Shown: piece by piece, positions 23,074 through 31,857 of the stretch | Position numbering within the stretch: position 1 is the stretch's first letter | Layout of the letters: each line of letters opens with the position of its first letter | Assembly: GCA_035543015.1 (NCBI GenBank) | Contig: DATKKG010000010.1 | Span: 1-37,764 of the forward strand | Direction: 5' to 3' | Source: DATKKG01 sp035543015 | Lineage (GTDB): Archaea; Thermoproteota; Nitrososphaeria; Conexivisphaerales; DTJL01 | Length of the DNA: 37,764 nt | Position numbers and translations under genes: made by a program | Notes under the pieces: model-generated | Seen by the model: only the letters and a program-made list of their open reading frames with translations | What the model was told of the DNA's origin: nothing | The model's database searches: none

Positions 23074-25037
23074 CTTCCTTCCACCTTCACCATCGCCGCG
23101 GCTATCTCCGCCTTGAGCTCTTCGTAGCTCTTCTGGGCCTCCTCCACGCTGGTGCCGTCCTCCAGGCTCGTCACGTCGCCCAGGGCCCTCTCCTCGACGA
23201 TCGCGCCAAGGAGGCGTCTCATTATCTTCCCGCTTCTTGTCTTCGGGAGCTTGCTGACAAAGTAGATCGCATCAGGCGCCGCAATGGGACCCAAGTTGTT
23301 CCTCACATGATTGATGAGGTCCGTCCTGAGCTGCGGAGAGGGCCTATTCTCCGGCCTGAGCGTCACGAAGGCCACAGGGACCTGCATCTTGATCGGGTCC
23401 GCCTTCCCGATGACGGCCGACTCCGCCACCGACGGATGTGAGATCAGCACGTCCTCCAGCTCGGTGGTGGAGATCCTGTGGCCCGCGATCTTGAGGACCT
23501 CGTCGGCCCTCCCCAGGAACCAGAAATAGCCGTCTTCGTCCTTCATCGCGAAGTCGGCAGCGAAGTACTTGCCGGGGAACTTCTTGAAGTAGGCCTCCCT
23601 GAACCGCTTGGGGTCGTCCCAGATCGCCATCAGCTCTCCGGGCCAGGGCCTCTTTATGACCATGAAGCCCTTCTCGTTGGGCTTCGCCACCCTGCCGTCC
23701 TCCGTTATGATTTCGGGGTCCACCCCCGGCAACGGGAACGTCGCCGAGCCGGACTTGAGAGGGACTAGTCCCAGGCCCGGCTGCGGAGAGACCATTATGC
23801 CCCCCGTCTCAGTCTGCCACCAGGTGTCCACTATCGGGCATCTCTGGTTGCCCACGTTCCTGTAGTACCACTGCCAGGCCTCCGGGTTAATGGGCTCTCC
23901 CACCGATCCGAGGAGGCGGAGAGACGACAGGTCGTGCTTCTTGACCCATTCCTCCCCGTACTTCATATGCATCCTGATGGCGGTGGGCGTCGTGTACAGG
24001 ATGGTCACTCCGTACCTGGAGATCATCTCCCACCACCTGTCGGGCGTCGGATGATCCAGCGCGCCTTCGTAGATGAGAGAGGTGACGCCTCTGAGAAGAG
24101 GCCCGTAGACGACGTAGGAGTGGCCGGTCACCCAACCTGAGTCCGCCGTGCACCAGTAGATATCCTCATCCGTCACGTCGAAAACCGCCTTCTGCGTGAA
24201 GTAGGCCCAGACCATATATCCCGCCGTGCTGTGGACCACACCCTTCGGCTTCCCTGTGGTCCCTGAAGTGTACAGCATGAAACTGGGGCGCGTCCCTTCC
24301 AGCCTCTCCGGCTCGACGTAGGCGGGTCCGGGTTGGGAGATTTCGTCATACCAGACGTCCCTGTCCTCCGTCATGTGCACCTCCCTGCCAGTTCTCTTGA
24401 CGACCACCACCTTCTCCACGGTCGAGGTCTCCTTCAGGGCTTCGTCCACCACCTCTTTCAGCTCGACGATCCGACCCTTCCTGTAGCCGCCGTCTGCCGT
24501 TACAACGATCTTGCTCCCGGAATCGTTGATCCTCTCCGCCACCGCGTGGGCGCTGAAGCCAGAGAAGATCACCGAATGGATGGCGCCTAGCCTCACAGTG
24601 GCCAGCATGGCGATGGGGAGCTCGAGTATCATGGGCATGTAGATGGTGACCCTGTCGTTCTTCCTCACACCCAGCTCCTTCAGGACCCTGGCGAAGCGGT
24701 TGACCTCCTTGTAGAGGTCGTAATACGTGAGGATCCTCCTTTCGCCGTTCTCCCCCTCCCAGTAGAACGCCACCTTGTTCTTTCTCCAGCTCCTGACGTG
24801 CCTGTCCACGCAGTTGTACGACAGGTTCGTCTTCCATGAGGGGAACCACCGGCCGTAGGGGGGCTCGTCTAGGCTTTCGAAGATGGAGCCGGCCCTGTCG
24901 TACCAGAAGAGCTCCTCCGCGACCGACTTCCAGAAGCTGTCCGGCTCGTCGAGACTCTTACGGTGGATCTCTCTGAGCACCTGCAGGCTGGGGTGGAAGG
25001 TCTCGCCGGTCGGCAGGACGTCTTTCACTTCAGACAA
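23070..25037 (-). CDS. acs: Acetyl-CoA synthetase (AMP-forming)
   Basis: 655 aa, the usual length. It makes acetyl-CoA from acetate, ATP and CoA through acetyl-AMP. Visible motifs are MLYTSGTTGKPKGVVH (P-loop A3), the DTWWQTETGG segment, and the C-terminal KTRSGKIMRR with the Lys that is acetylated in regulated Acs enzymes. First gene of an operon with satP. Start is TTG 25037. The TATA box at 25061-25070 on this strand puts the transcript start right at that TTG. Confidence 0.97.
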   Translation of the reverse strand: MSEVKDVLPTGETFHPSLQVLREIHRKSLDEPDSFWKSVAEELFWYDRAGSIFESLDEPPYGRWFPSWKTNLSYNCVDRHVRSWRKNKVAFYWEGENGERRILTYYDLYKEVNRFARVLKELGVRKNDRVTIYMPMILELPIAMLATVRLGAIHSVIFSGFSAHAVAERINDSGSKIVVTADGGYRKGRIVELKEVVDEALKETSTVEKVVVVKRTGREVHMTEDRDVWYDEISQPGPAYVEPERLEGTRPSFMLYTSGTTGKPKGVVHSTAGYMVWAYFTQKAVFDVTDEDIYWCTADSGWVTGHSYVVYGPLLRGVTSLIYEGALDHPTPDRWWEMISRYGVTILYTTPTAIRMHMKYGEEWVKKHDLSSLRLLGSVGEPINPEAWQWYYRNVGNQRCPIVDTWWQTETGGIMVSPQPGLGLVPLKSGSATFPLPGVDPEIITEDGRVAKPNEKGFMVIKRPWPGELMAIWDDPKRFREAYFKKFPGKYFAADFAMKDEDGYFWFLGRADEVLKIAGHRISTTELEDVLISHPSVAESAVIGKADPIKMQVPVAFVTLRPENRPSPQLRTDLINHVRNNLGPIAAPDAIYFVSKLPKTRSGKIMRRLLGAIVEERALGDVTSLEDGTSVEEAQKSYEELKAEIAAAMVKVEGS

Positions 25038-25060
25038 TATACACTACATTCCAGATATAC

Positions 25061-25070
25061 TCTATATAAG
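25061..25070 (-). promoter_or_regulatory. TATA box for acs-satP
   Basis: The minus strand reads CTTATATAGA about 25-30 bases before TTG 25037, inside an unusually AT-rich spacer (about 25035-25150). Confidence 0.6.
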
Positions 25071-25170
25071 TCCGTCGGGAAGTGGAACAAACGCTTCGAC
25101 AATAGGTGTATAATAGCGATATTCGTAACCTTTTTAGCAAACAGTATGTTAAGATGAAGCGGGAAGTCCC

Positions 25171-25602
25171 CTACTTCCTGTAGTACTTCCTCCAGGAGTC
25201 GTCAAGGGGCCTGAACTTGAAGCCGTAGCTGATTATACCTCCCTCGTCCTGCTCGAAGAGCTTCCTGAAGCAGGCCTCCACCTCCATCCCTATCTCCAAC
25301 TTGTCAGGGTCGCAGTCGACCACCTGGGACAACACCTTCGGTCCCTCGTCCAGCTGTACCAGTGCGATGGCGTAGGGAGTGAACTGGCTCATCATCTTGG
25401 GGGCGGAGTGTATCACCGTGTAGCTGTACACCTTCCCCCTTCCGGAGAACTCGATGGGGACGACCTTCCCCTTCCGCCTGCAGTTGGGGCAGACCCTGGT
25501 GGATGGGAAGTAGGTCCTGCCGCAGGTCTCGCACTTCGAGCCTGTGAGCCTGTACCTCTCTCTCATCCTCCTCCAGTGGGCCGGTGCCGCCGATGTGCTC
25601 AT
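25171..25602 (-). CDS. DUF35 zinc-ribbon/OB-fold protein of the mevalonate cluster
   Basis: 143 aa. A zinc ribbon with two CxxC pairs (KCETCG and VCPNCR, about residues 23-42) precedes an OB-fold of ~90 residues. In archaea this protein bridges thiolase and HMG-CoA synthase into one complex that channels acetoacetyl-CoA. It lies 4 bases after the thiolase stop and is the third gene of that operon. ATG 25602 is the start. Confidence 0.92.
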   Translation of the reverse strand: MSTSAAPAHWRRMRERYRLTGSKCETCGRTYFPSTRVCPNCRRKGKVVPIEFSGRGKVYSYTVIHSAPKMMSQFTPYAIALVQLDEGPKVLSQVVDCDPDKLEIGMEVEACFRKLFEQDEGGIISYGFKFRPLDDSWRKYYRK

Positions 25603-25606
25603 GCTT

Positions 25607-26788
25607 CTAGCTCCTCCTCGACAGGATCGTGACCACAGCCGTGGCTCCCGAGCCTCCTACGTTGTGGGCCAAGCCCACCTCCGCTCCCGAAACCTGCCTT
25701 CCCTTCTCCGCCTGACCCCTCAGCTGCTTGACGAGTTCCGAGATCTGCTTGACCCCGGTAGCTCCCACGGGATGGCCTGCGGCCTTCAACCCGCCGTCGG
25801 TGTTGACAGGAAGGCTTCCGTCGGCGTAGGTCTGGCCCTCTTCGTAGAGCTTCCCGGCCTCGCCTTTCTTGCAGAAGCCCATATCTTCGATAGCCAACAG
25901 CTCGGCGATGGTGAAGCAGTCGTGGACCTCCATGACGTCGATGTCCCTCCTCTCCCGGCCGGACAGCTGGAAGGCCTTCCTGGCGGCGTTGACCGTGGCG
26001 TCCACCGTGCAGATGTCCCTCCTCTTGAGAAGGCTGAGCGTATCCGTGGCCGGGACGCATGCCTCCACCAGGATCGGCGTATCCGTGTACTTCTTCGCGA
26101 TTTCGAGCGGCGCCAGTATCGCCGCCGCCGCGCCGTCCGAGATGGGGCTGCAGTCGTACTTCCTCAGCGGGTAGGCCACCATTGGCGCCGTGAGGGCCTC
26201 CTCTTCCGTTATCCTGTTCCTGAAGTGGGCCAGCGGGTTGAGCGATCCGTGGTAGTGGTTCTTCACCGCCACCTTGGCGAGGATCTCCCTCCTCACATTG
26301 AAGTCGTGGAGGTACCTCGTGGCCATGAGGGCGTACAGGCCCGGGAAGGTCGCGCCGAAGTAGGCCTCCCATTCGAAGTCCATGGCCCCAGAGAGGACGC
26401 TGGTCGCCTGGTCGGTGTCCACGTCGGTCATCTTCTCCACCCCTCCGACGGCTACGATGTCGTAGAGGCCCGAGGCGACGGCCATGTAGCCCTGCGAGAA
26501 GGCGATCCCTCCGGAGGCACAGGCCGCCTCGACCCTGAGAGAAGGTATCGGATTGAGGCCCAGGAAGTCGGCGACGAGAGCTCCGATGTGTTCCTGCCCG
26601 ACGAACATCCCACCGGACATGTTGCCGACGACCATGTATTCCACGTCCTTGCCGCTGATGCCGGCATCATCCAGGGCCTTGACCCCGGCCTCCCACACCA
26701 GGTCCTTGATTCCGCTCTCCCAGCGTTCGCCGCACTTTGCCGTGGCCGCGGAGATTATGGCGACGTCTCTCTTCTTGAACAACTTCAA
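25607..26788 (-). CDS. Thiolase (acetyl-CoA C-acetyltransferase), archaeal mevalonate type
   Basis: 393 aa. It joins two acetyl-CoA into acetoacetyl-CoA. The nucleophile Cys90 is in EAACASGG; the general-base His residues are in KAAGHPVGATG and LAHNVGGSG. It belongs to the SCP2-like archaeal branch that works with HMG-CoA synthase and DUF35. Its TTG start (26788) overlaps the HMGS stop (TTGA). The first step of isopentenyl and hence archaeal lipid synthesis. Confidence 0.95.
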   Translation of the reverse strand: MKLFKKRDVAIISAATAKCGERWESGIKDLVWEAGVKALDDAGISGKDVEYMVVGNMSGGMFVGQEHIGALVADFLGLNPIPSLRVEAACASGGIAFSQGYMAVASGLYDIVAVGGVEKMTDVDTDQATSVLSGAMDFEWEAYFGATFPGLYALMATRYLHDFNVRREILAKVAVKNHYHGSLNPLAHFRNRITEEEALTAPMVAYPLRKYDCSPISDGAAAAILAPLEIAKKYTDTPILVEACVPATDTLSLLKRRDICTVDATVNAARKAFQLSGRERRDIDVMEVHDCFTIAELLAIEDMGFCKKGEAGKLYEEGQTYADGSLPVNTDGGLKAAGHPVGATGVKQISELVKQLRGQAEKGRQVSGAEVGLAHNVGGSGATAVVTILSRRS

Positions 26789-27831
26789 CCACTCCTGTAC
26801 AGCTTCTTGTACTTGGCGTAGACCGAGTACGGGACACGGGAGCCCCTCTGGATGTAGTACTCCACCGGGGGCGCCAGCTCAGCCCTCTCCCTCAGGAGGT
26901 CCGTCACGACGAAGCTGAAGGAGTCGGAGCCGGCCCCCGATCCGTAGGACGTCATGAATATCCTGTCTCCCTCCTTCGCCTGGTCAAGGACGGCCGCCAG
27001 GCCAAGCATAGAGGACCCGGAATACGTATTGCCGATCCTCTGGACCACGAGCCCCGGCAGCACCTTCTTGACGTCGAAGCCCAAGATGGAAGCCGCCTTC
27101 AAGGGGAACTTCCCGTTGGGCATGTGGAAGACCGCATAGTCGTAGTCCTCCGCCTTCGTGCCCAGCTCCTCCATCAGGCTCTCACTGCACTTCAGGACGT
27201 GCTCGAAGTAGGCGGGTTCCCCCGTGAACCTCCCGGCATGCCTTGGGAACGCCGAGCCCTCTCTCCTCCAGAAGTCGGGCACGTCCTGGGTGTAGGAATG
27301 CGTCCCTTCGACCTCGGCAAGGATCTCCTTCGCCCCGATGATGTAGGCCGCCCCGCCGGCGGCCGCGGTGTATTCAAGGGCGTCGCCCGGTGCGCTCTGG
27401 GAGGTGTCTGCGCCTATGGCCATTCCATACTTCATGTACCCTCCCCTCACCAGGCCAAGGCAGGCCTGTATCCCCGCGGTGCCGGCCTTGCAGGCGAACT
27501 CGGTGTCGGCAGCGGTGACATGAGGTGTCAGGCCGACGGCTTCGGCGACCGTAACGGCCGTGGGCTTGACGGCGTACGGGTGAGACTCAGAGCCGACGTA
27601 GATAGCCCCAATTTCACCAAGCTTGATCCCCTTCGCCCTCCTGATTGCGTTCCTCGCGGCCTCCACCGCTATGGTGGCGGTGTCTTCGTCCAGGGATGGG
27701 ACCGACTTCTCCTTGACGCCCAGCCCCGACTTGATCTGGTCGGCGTCCTGTCCCCAGATCTCCGCTATGGCCTCCGCCCCAATCCTCCACTTCGGGACAT
27801 ATGCGCCGTACCCCACGATGCCAACCTTCAA
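26785..27831 (-). CDS. Hydroxymethylglutaryl-CoA synthase (archaeal)
   Basis: 348 aa, archaeal length. It condenses acetoacetyl-CoA with acetyl-CoA to HMG-CoA. Catalytic residues seen are Glu82 (GSESHPYAVKP), Cys114 (EFACKAGT) and the His in FHMPNGKFPLKA. First gene of the HMGS-thiolase-DUF35 operon, which leads to mevalonate and isoprenoid ether lipids. TTG 27831 gives the standard N-terminus MKVGIVGYGAYVP. Confidence 0.96.
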   Translation of the reverse strand: MKVGIVGYGAYVPKWRIGAEAIAEIWGQDADQIKSGLGVKEKSVPSLDEDTATIAVEAARNAIRRAKGIKLGEIGAIYVGSESHPYAVKPTAVTVAEAVGLTPHVTAADTEFACKAGTAGIQACLGLVRGGYMKYGMAIGADTSQSAPGDALEYTAAAGGAAYIIGAKEILAEVEGTHSYTQDVPDFWRREGSAFPRHAGRFTGEPAYFEHVLKCSESLMEELGTKAEDYDYAVFHMPNGKFPLKAASILGFDVKKVLPGLVVQRIGNTYSGSSMLGLAAVLDQAKEGDRIFMTSYGSGAGSDSFSFVVTDLLRERAELAPPVEYYIQRGSRVPYSVYAKYKKLYRSG

Positions 27832-27870
27832 CCCTGCTGCCTCCGGTCGTCGTTATTCGCCCTTGTCGCC

Positions 27871-27879
27871 GTATTTAAG
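27871..27879 (-). promoter_or_regulatory. TATA box for the mevalonate cluster
   Basis: The minus strand reads CTTAAATAC, about 44 bases before TTG 27831, so a leader of roughly 18-20 bases is expected. Confidence 0.45.
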
Positions 27880-27946
27880 ACTGCGAATCGTTCCCGACTT
27901 CTCATTAGACGGTAGCCATGAGGCCAGTTGCGACGCCTGGCATGAG

Positions 27947-28276
27947 TCAAATATACCGAAGAAGAGCAGACACCAAGAGCACAGCCGTCCAGGCTCTGAT
28001 AGAGGCCACCTTCCTCCTTCTGCGGAAGAGCGGATAGGCAACTAGGAATACGACGATTCCCACGAGCAGCGAAATCAGCCAGATCTCTAACACGTCGCCT
28101 GACTTCTCGGGCAGCAAGAGGTTCAAGATGTCGAAGGTCCCGGCCACCAAGTACCTCACTGGAACCTGGGCCCACATGACCGCCGTTGCCCCGGCCATCA
28201 GTGCGGCTACGAGAGGGCCAGCGTCGTCAGGGGACCGCTTCTCATCGGTCCTCGTCCCTTCCACCAACCCTCGCAT
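27947..28276 (-). CDS. Small membrane protein, unknown function
   Basis: 109 aa from ATG 28276. It has three hydrophobic segments: PLVAALMAGATAVMWAQVPV, IWLISLLVGIVVFLVAYPLF and AWTAVLLVSALL, with RRRRK between the last two. The N-terminal ~18 residues are charged and soluble. The family is not recognised. Longer upstream reading (to 28390) is Arg-rich and unlikely. It is divergent from the blue copper gene. Confidence 0.55.
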   Translation of the reverse strand: MRGLVEGTRTDEKRSPDDAGPLVAALMAGATAVMWAQVPVRYLVAGTFDILNLLLPEKSGDVLEIWLISLLVGIVVFLVAYPLFRRRRKVASIRAWTAVLLVSALLRYI

Positions 28277-28335
28277 ACCACCAAGTCGTGACCTTCTCCG
28301 CCATAAGAGTAGCTCCTCCCCGATTCCTTGGATTC

Positions 28336-28344
28336 GTTGATAAG
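28336..28344 (+). promoter_or_regulatory. TATA-like box for the blue copper protein gene
   Basis: GTTGATAAG about 26 bases before ATG 28367, predicting a leaderless mRNA. Confidence 0.45.
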
Positions 28345-28366
28345 AACGACGTGTTTGCCAGCGCCT

Positions 28367-28831
28367 ATGCGAGCCGGGTTTCCGCCCCATGGCATCCGCC
28401 TCCTTGTTCCACTCTCTACTATGGGGTTCGCCCTGGCGCTGTTCATGACCGCCCTTGCTCCCGCTGCCACAGCCAGGGCGTCAACGACGTGGAACGTCTC
28501 CATCTCCAGCTACCAGTTCACCCCTTCCACAGTCACGATCAGCGTTGGAGACACAGTCACCTGGACCGTGAGCGACGGGACACACACCACGACCTCGGAC
28601 CCCGGTCAAACCGAATCATGGAATTCGGGACCCATGTCGGCCGGCCAGAGTTTCTCCTACACATTCAACGCCGCAGGCAACTACACCTACCACTGCGCCA
28701 TCCATGCGATAATGCATGGTGAGGTGATCGTGCAACAGCCTACCCCCGAGTTCCCCGGCATCGTGGCATTCGCCACCGTGGGCTTCGCGGCTGCTCTGGG
28801 GCTTGCCCTCGAAAGAAAGCTCAGGCGTTGA
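28367..28831 (+). CDS. Plastocyanin/amicyanin-like blue copper protein with PEF-CTERM-like tail
   Basis: 154 aa. Residues 1-38 are a signal peptide with a hydrophobic core (LSTMGFALALFMTALA). The cupredoxin domain follows with copper ligands His73 (DGTHTTTS), Cys110, His113 and Met116 (YHCAIHAIM), spaced as in amicyanin. It would carry single electrons outside the membrane. The C-terminus has PEFPG, a hydrophobic segment and a basic RKLRR end, as in PEF-CTERM sorting signals handled by archaeosortase. The protein is thus membrane-anchored or processed. ATG 28367 is predicted leaderless. A broken paralogue lies at 33793-34118. Confidence 0.88.
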   Translation: MRAGFPPHGIRLLVPLSTMGFALALFMTALAPAATARASTTWNVSISSYQFTPSTVTISVGDTVTWTVSDGTHTTTSDPGQTESWNSGPMSAGQSFSYTFNAAGNYTYHCAIHAIMHGEVIVQQPTPEFPGIVAFATVGFAAALGLALERKLRR

Positions 28832-29056
28832 CGCTTTAGGGGTTCTTGGCAGGGCCCCGCAGCCCCGCTCATGAAGCTTCTATTACGTGGATCAGGACAA
28901 TCCCTCCATAGTCGGAGACGTTTCCGCGGAGCCGGGCACCACGCGAAACCCAACCTGTTCAGAATCTTATCACCCAACCTTCTGACGGTATCGACATCGT
29001 ATCAGCGAACCTACTTACCTCCATCCGTCCTATGGCAAGTCCGTGGTCAGATAGAA

Positions 29057-29476
29057 ATGGCACAAAACACGACATCCGGTTTTCCGAGCGCGGCCTGGGT
29101 CCTTTCCCTTGTTGGCGGGATCTTGATAATCCTGAGCGGGACTCTGCTGATGGCTGTCGGAGCTTTCGTACTCCCGCACTTGGACTACAGCAACCTCACC
29201 GTTCCGCCGCAGATGACTGCGGCCAGCATTCCGGCCCTGGTGTCCGGCATAGTAGGCACCATGGGAGCCGTCGGGCTCGTTTCCGGAGCCGTAGTCCTGA
29301 TTTCGGCCGTAATGCTCCTGAGGAGCCTCGAATCAAGGAAGACGTGGGGCGTGCTCATCCTGGTCTTCTCGGTCCTGAGCTTCCTCGGCCTCGGGGGCTT
29401 CATCGTCGGAGCCGTCCTCGGGATAATCGGCGGGATAATGACCCTCAGGTGGAAGCCGCCCATGCAGCAGGCCTGA
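29057..29476 (+). CDS. Four-helix membrane protein, unknown function
   Basis: 139 aa with four hydrophobic segments and Gly-rich helices: AWVLSLVGGILIILSGTLLM, a Gly/Val-rich pair, and FIVGAVLGIIGGIMTLRW. The pattern is like small archaeal DUF-type membrane proteins. The extracellular loop has NLTVPP. Chosen start is ATG 29057; the ~60 residues upstream in the same frame are not membrane-like and probably untranslated. Function unknown. Confidence 0.65.
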   Translation: MAQNTTSGFPSAAWVLSLVGGILIILSGTLLMAVGAFVLPHLDYSNLTVPPQMTAASIPALVSGIVGTMGAVGLVSGAVVLISAVMLLRSLESRKTWGVLILVFSVLSFLGLGGFIVGAVLGIIGGIMTLRWKPPMQQA

Positions 29477-29541
29477 ACCTTAAAGAGACCCAGAACCATC
29501 AGATTTGATAAGGAAGAGGAACTGACAGGGAGGCGGGCAGT

Positions 29542-30054
29542 TTGGAAAAGCTCAAGGTCCTGCTGATACTGCTGGTGACGGCCACCGCAGGTCTGGCCGC
29601 CTCGATATACCTCCTCGCCCTTCTCCTGGGGCCGGCCGAGGCCCCACTGAACGTCCTCTCGAGGATCTTGACTCAGGGCCTTCCGGCGGACCTGCCGTTC
29701 ATCATACCTCTCTCTTCCCTCCTTTTCCTGTGTACTGTCCTCGCCAGCATGGTCGGCGTCATCTACTTCCTAGTCCTTCCGGAGATGAAGAGCTACGCCT
29801 CGAACAACGGCAAGGACCCGGCCTCCTTGGTCATGAAGACCCTCAAGCCGGACGAAAGGAAGGTGGTCAGCGTCCTGGACGCCCACGGAGGTACCTACCT
29901 GCAGAAGTACATCACCAAGGAAGCGGACCTGTCCAGGCTGAAGACGCACAGGATCATCGCCGGGCTTTCCGAGAGGGGGATCGTTCAGGTCGAGAAGAAG
30001 GGGAACACCAACGAGGTCTCCCTGGTCAAGTGGTTCCACGAAGGAATGCGCTAG
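29542..30054 (+). CDS. Membrane-anchored winged-helix protein
   Basis: 170 aa. Two membrane segments (about 5-30 and 52-78) are followed by a cytoplasmic winged helix-turn-helix (about 100-165, including KPDERKVVSVLDAHGGTYLQ and RLKTHRIIAGLSERGIVQV). This layout is frequent in archaeal regulators that sense membrane state or bind DNA from the membrane. The target is unknown. TTG 29542 follows a TATA-like TTTGATAAG (29504-29512). Confidence 0.75.
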   Translation: MEKLKVLLILLVTATAGLAASIYLLALLLGPAEAPLNVLSRILTQGLPADLPFIIPLSSLLFLCTVLASMVGVIYFLVLPEMKSYASNNGKDPASLVMKTLKPDERKVVSVLDAHGGTYLQKYITKEADLSRLKTHRIIAGLSERGIVQVEKKGNTNEVSLVKWFHEGMR

Positions 30055-30108
30055 TCGCGGCGGCTGTCCTTCCTTCCGAATTCTGCCGCATCCTGTTTCC
30101 GTTCTCGC

Positions 30109-30414
30109 TCAGTGGTGTTTCCTGATTTCCTTCATTCCTTCGAGGCTGTCCCTGTAGCTGCCCAGAGGATGGACTTCCCTGTCGACGGCGAGGTTGCTCG
30201 GGGAGTTGAAGAAGATCTCTCCCAGCTCCTCCAATGTGTCCGTCTCGATGATGTAGCCGTCGGCCAGGATGTCCAGGAAGGGGCCTCCTGTGACCACCTT
30301 CTTCTTCTCGAGGTCCAGCTTGTACTTGATCGAGTCCGCCGCCATCTTCGCGAACTCCGCCTGGTCGGTCGGAATGGCCGACCCTCTCACCCTCTCTATT
30401 ACGAGGAATCGCAT
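30109..30414 (-). CDS. Small alpha/beta protein (YCII / dimeric alpha-beta-barrel-like)
   Basis: 101 aa. Strand MRFLVIERV, helix QAEFAKMAADSIKYKL, then strands KVVTGGPFLD and YIIETDTLEELGEIF. This resembles muconolactone-isomerase or YCII-type small dimeric barrels. No catalytic residue can be assigned. ATG 30414 lies about 26 bases after a minus-strand TATA GCTTATCAAGG (30437-30447). Function unknown. Confidence 0.6.
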   Translation of the reverse strand: MRFLVIERVRGSAIPTDQAEFAKMAADSIKYKLDLEKKKVVTGGPFLDILADGYIIETDTLEELGEIFFNSPSNLAVDREVHPLGSYRDSLEGMKEIRKHH

Positions 30415-30533
30415 GCTGTGAGGCTCCTTTCGCCTGCCTTGATAAGCATACCATCGAAATCAAGGATCGGTCGGCCGCAACAGTGGATCCTTGCGGACTA
30501 GAGCGGTTGAAAGGAAGGCCGAACTTCGCCCGA

Positions 30534-30881
30534 TCAGAAGGCCAACGCCACGATCCCGATGCCTATGAGGGCAAGTATGGCCGATATGATAACGAAGAAG
30601 ATGACCGCCACGATGGCTATTACGAAGGCCTTTAGCCACCCGCAATCGAAGAAATGGCTGATCAACGCAAGCCAGAGGATGAAGAGCGCGATCTCTCCGA
30701 GCAAGCCCCCGATGTAGGCGCCAAGGAGCGCGTCCAGTATTATGCCGAGAACGACTATCCAAACGGCGTCCGTGAACTTGGCCTTCTCCTTTCCCACGAG
30801 AGCCCTGCCGGCCAGCCAGAGCACCGGCGCAAGGACGATGGTTCCTACGATGATCTGCACCAGCAGCGCGTAGAAGTTCAA
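30534..30881 (-). CDS. Small membrane protein, unknown function
   Basis: 115 aa and strongly hydrophobic, four membrane segments with few charges except GKEKAKFTD (30-38). The start TTG 30881 lies about 35-45 bases after a minus-strand TATA-like GGCTTAAGAGC (30916-30926). I do not recognise a family. Confidence 0.65.
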   Translation of the reverse strand: MNFYALLVQIIVGTIVLAPVLWLAGRALVGKEKAKFTDAVWIVVLGIILDALLGAYIGGLLGEIALFILWLALISHFFDCGWLKAFVIAIVAVIFFVIISAILALIGIGIVALAF

Positions 30882-30926
30882 GTGACCATCTCTCCGGCCC
30901 TTCCTGGCCGTCTCGGCTCTTAAGCC

Positions 30927-31694
30927 TTAGCTCGTCTCGGTGAAGGGTTCCGTCGGGGCCTCGCTTGGGTGATTCAGGAACAGAAACAGGTTCGGCCTTT
31001 CCAGGAAGGCCGAGTAGATGTCCTTTCTCGTCTTCAGGGCGTGCCGATTTGCTCTAGCTGTCCTCAAGGGGGGAGGGGCCACATAGGCCGGGTTCCTGAC
31101 GAACCTACCCCCGACCAGCATGTAGTAGGCCGCACCATGGGTCGTCCTCATGGGCTCGTAGAGGGATTCGAAGCGGCTGGAGACCAGGTTCGCCAGAACG
31201 AGGGTCTCCCTTGACCGGTTGATCGTCACGTGCCCGTAGTTCGGAGGGATGACCACGGCTTCTCCGCTCCCCGCCCTCACCAAGACCACGTCCGTAATTG
31301 TTCCCTCCTCCATCTTCTGAAGGAGGAAGTTCGCCGACCCGTTCAGCACTTGGTAGACCTCGGGAAACGACAGGCTATCCTCGGCAAGGGGATGGTAGTG
31401 GCCCGCGGTCTTGACGTACTCCTTTCCGATCACCCTCGGGGGTATGACGGTCATGTCGAAGCGGAGGGAATGCCTGTCGAACAGGCGCTGGTCCCGTGCT
31501 CTCCTTATGTCCCTGTACATGTAGTACACGGGCGTCTCCCTCCCAATCGAATCCAGGGCCGTCCTGTCGAAGAGGACGTCCTTCAGGTCCCCAAGCTTCC
31601 TGATACCCGGCCTGATGGCCTCGCCGTCCACCGTCAGGAGGCCGGATTCCAGATCGCAGCGAACGTCCATGGCCGCGATTCCGAGCTTCTTCAT
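30927..31694 (-). CDS. pgi: Glucose-6-phosphate isomerase, cupin type
   Basis: 255 aa of the archaeal cupin phosphoglucose isomerase family (not homologous to the bacterial enzyme). It interconverts glucose-6-phosphate and fructose-6-phosphate with a bound metal. Metal-ligand motif TAGHYHP is followed by the Glu in FPEVYQVLNG and the His in PPNYGHVTIN. The N-terminal ~80 residues and the C-terminal ~50 residues extend the core. ATG 31694 follows a TATA box at 31723-31733. Confidence 0.92.
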   Translation of the reverse strand: MKKLGIAAMDVRCDLESGLLTVDGEAIRPGIRKLGDLKDVLFDRTALDSIGRETPVYYMYRDIRRARDQRLFDRHSLRFDMTVIPPRVIGKEYVKTAGHYHPLAEDSLSFPEVYQVLNGSANFLLQKMEEGTITDVVLVRAGSGEAVVIPPNYGHVTINRSRETLVLANLVSSRFESLYEPMRTTHGAAYYMLVGGRFVRNPAYVAPPPLRTARANRHALKTRKDIYSAFLERPNLFLFLNHPSEAPTEPFTETS

Positions 31695-31722
31695 TTCTCC
31701 CAGCCGGGACTACCATCCGCGC

Positions 31723-31733
31723 CCTAATAAGCC
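31723..31733 (-). promoter_or_regulatory. TATA box for cupin PGI
   Basis: The minus strand reads GGCTTATTAGG, 29-39 bases before ATG 31694. It is back to back with the HAD promoter. Confidence 0.5.
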
Positions 31734-31824
31734 CACGAAAGGATTCCAGGGATGGCAGACTCTCCCTCGTCCACGCTGAGCCAATGTAGTCTGTCGCTCG
31801 GAGAGTCGGACCTCTCTGTCCAAA

Positions 31825-31833
31825 GGCTTATCA
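31825..31833 (+). promoter_or_regulatory. TATA box for the HAD phosphatase gene
   Basis: GGCTTATCA about 28 bases before ATG 31858, so that ATG is favoured over the in-frame TTG at 31834. Confidence 0.5.
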
Positions 31834-31857
31834 TTGAACCGATCGAACCTGACACCA

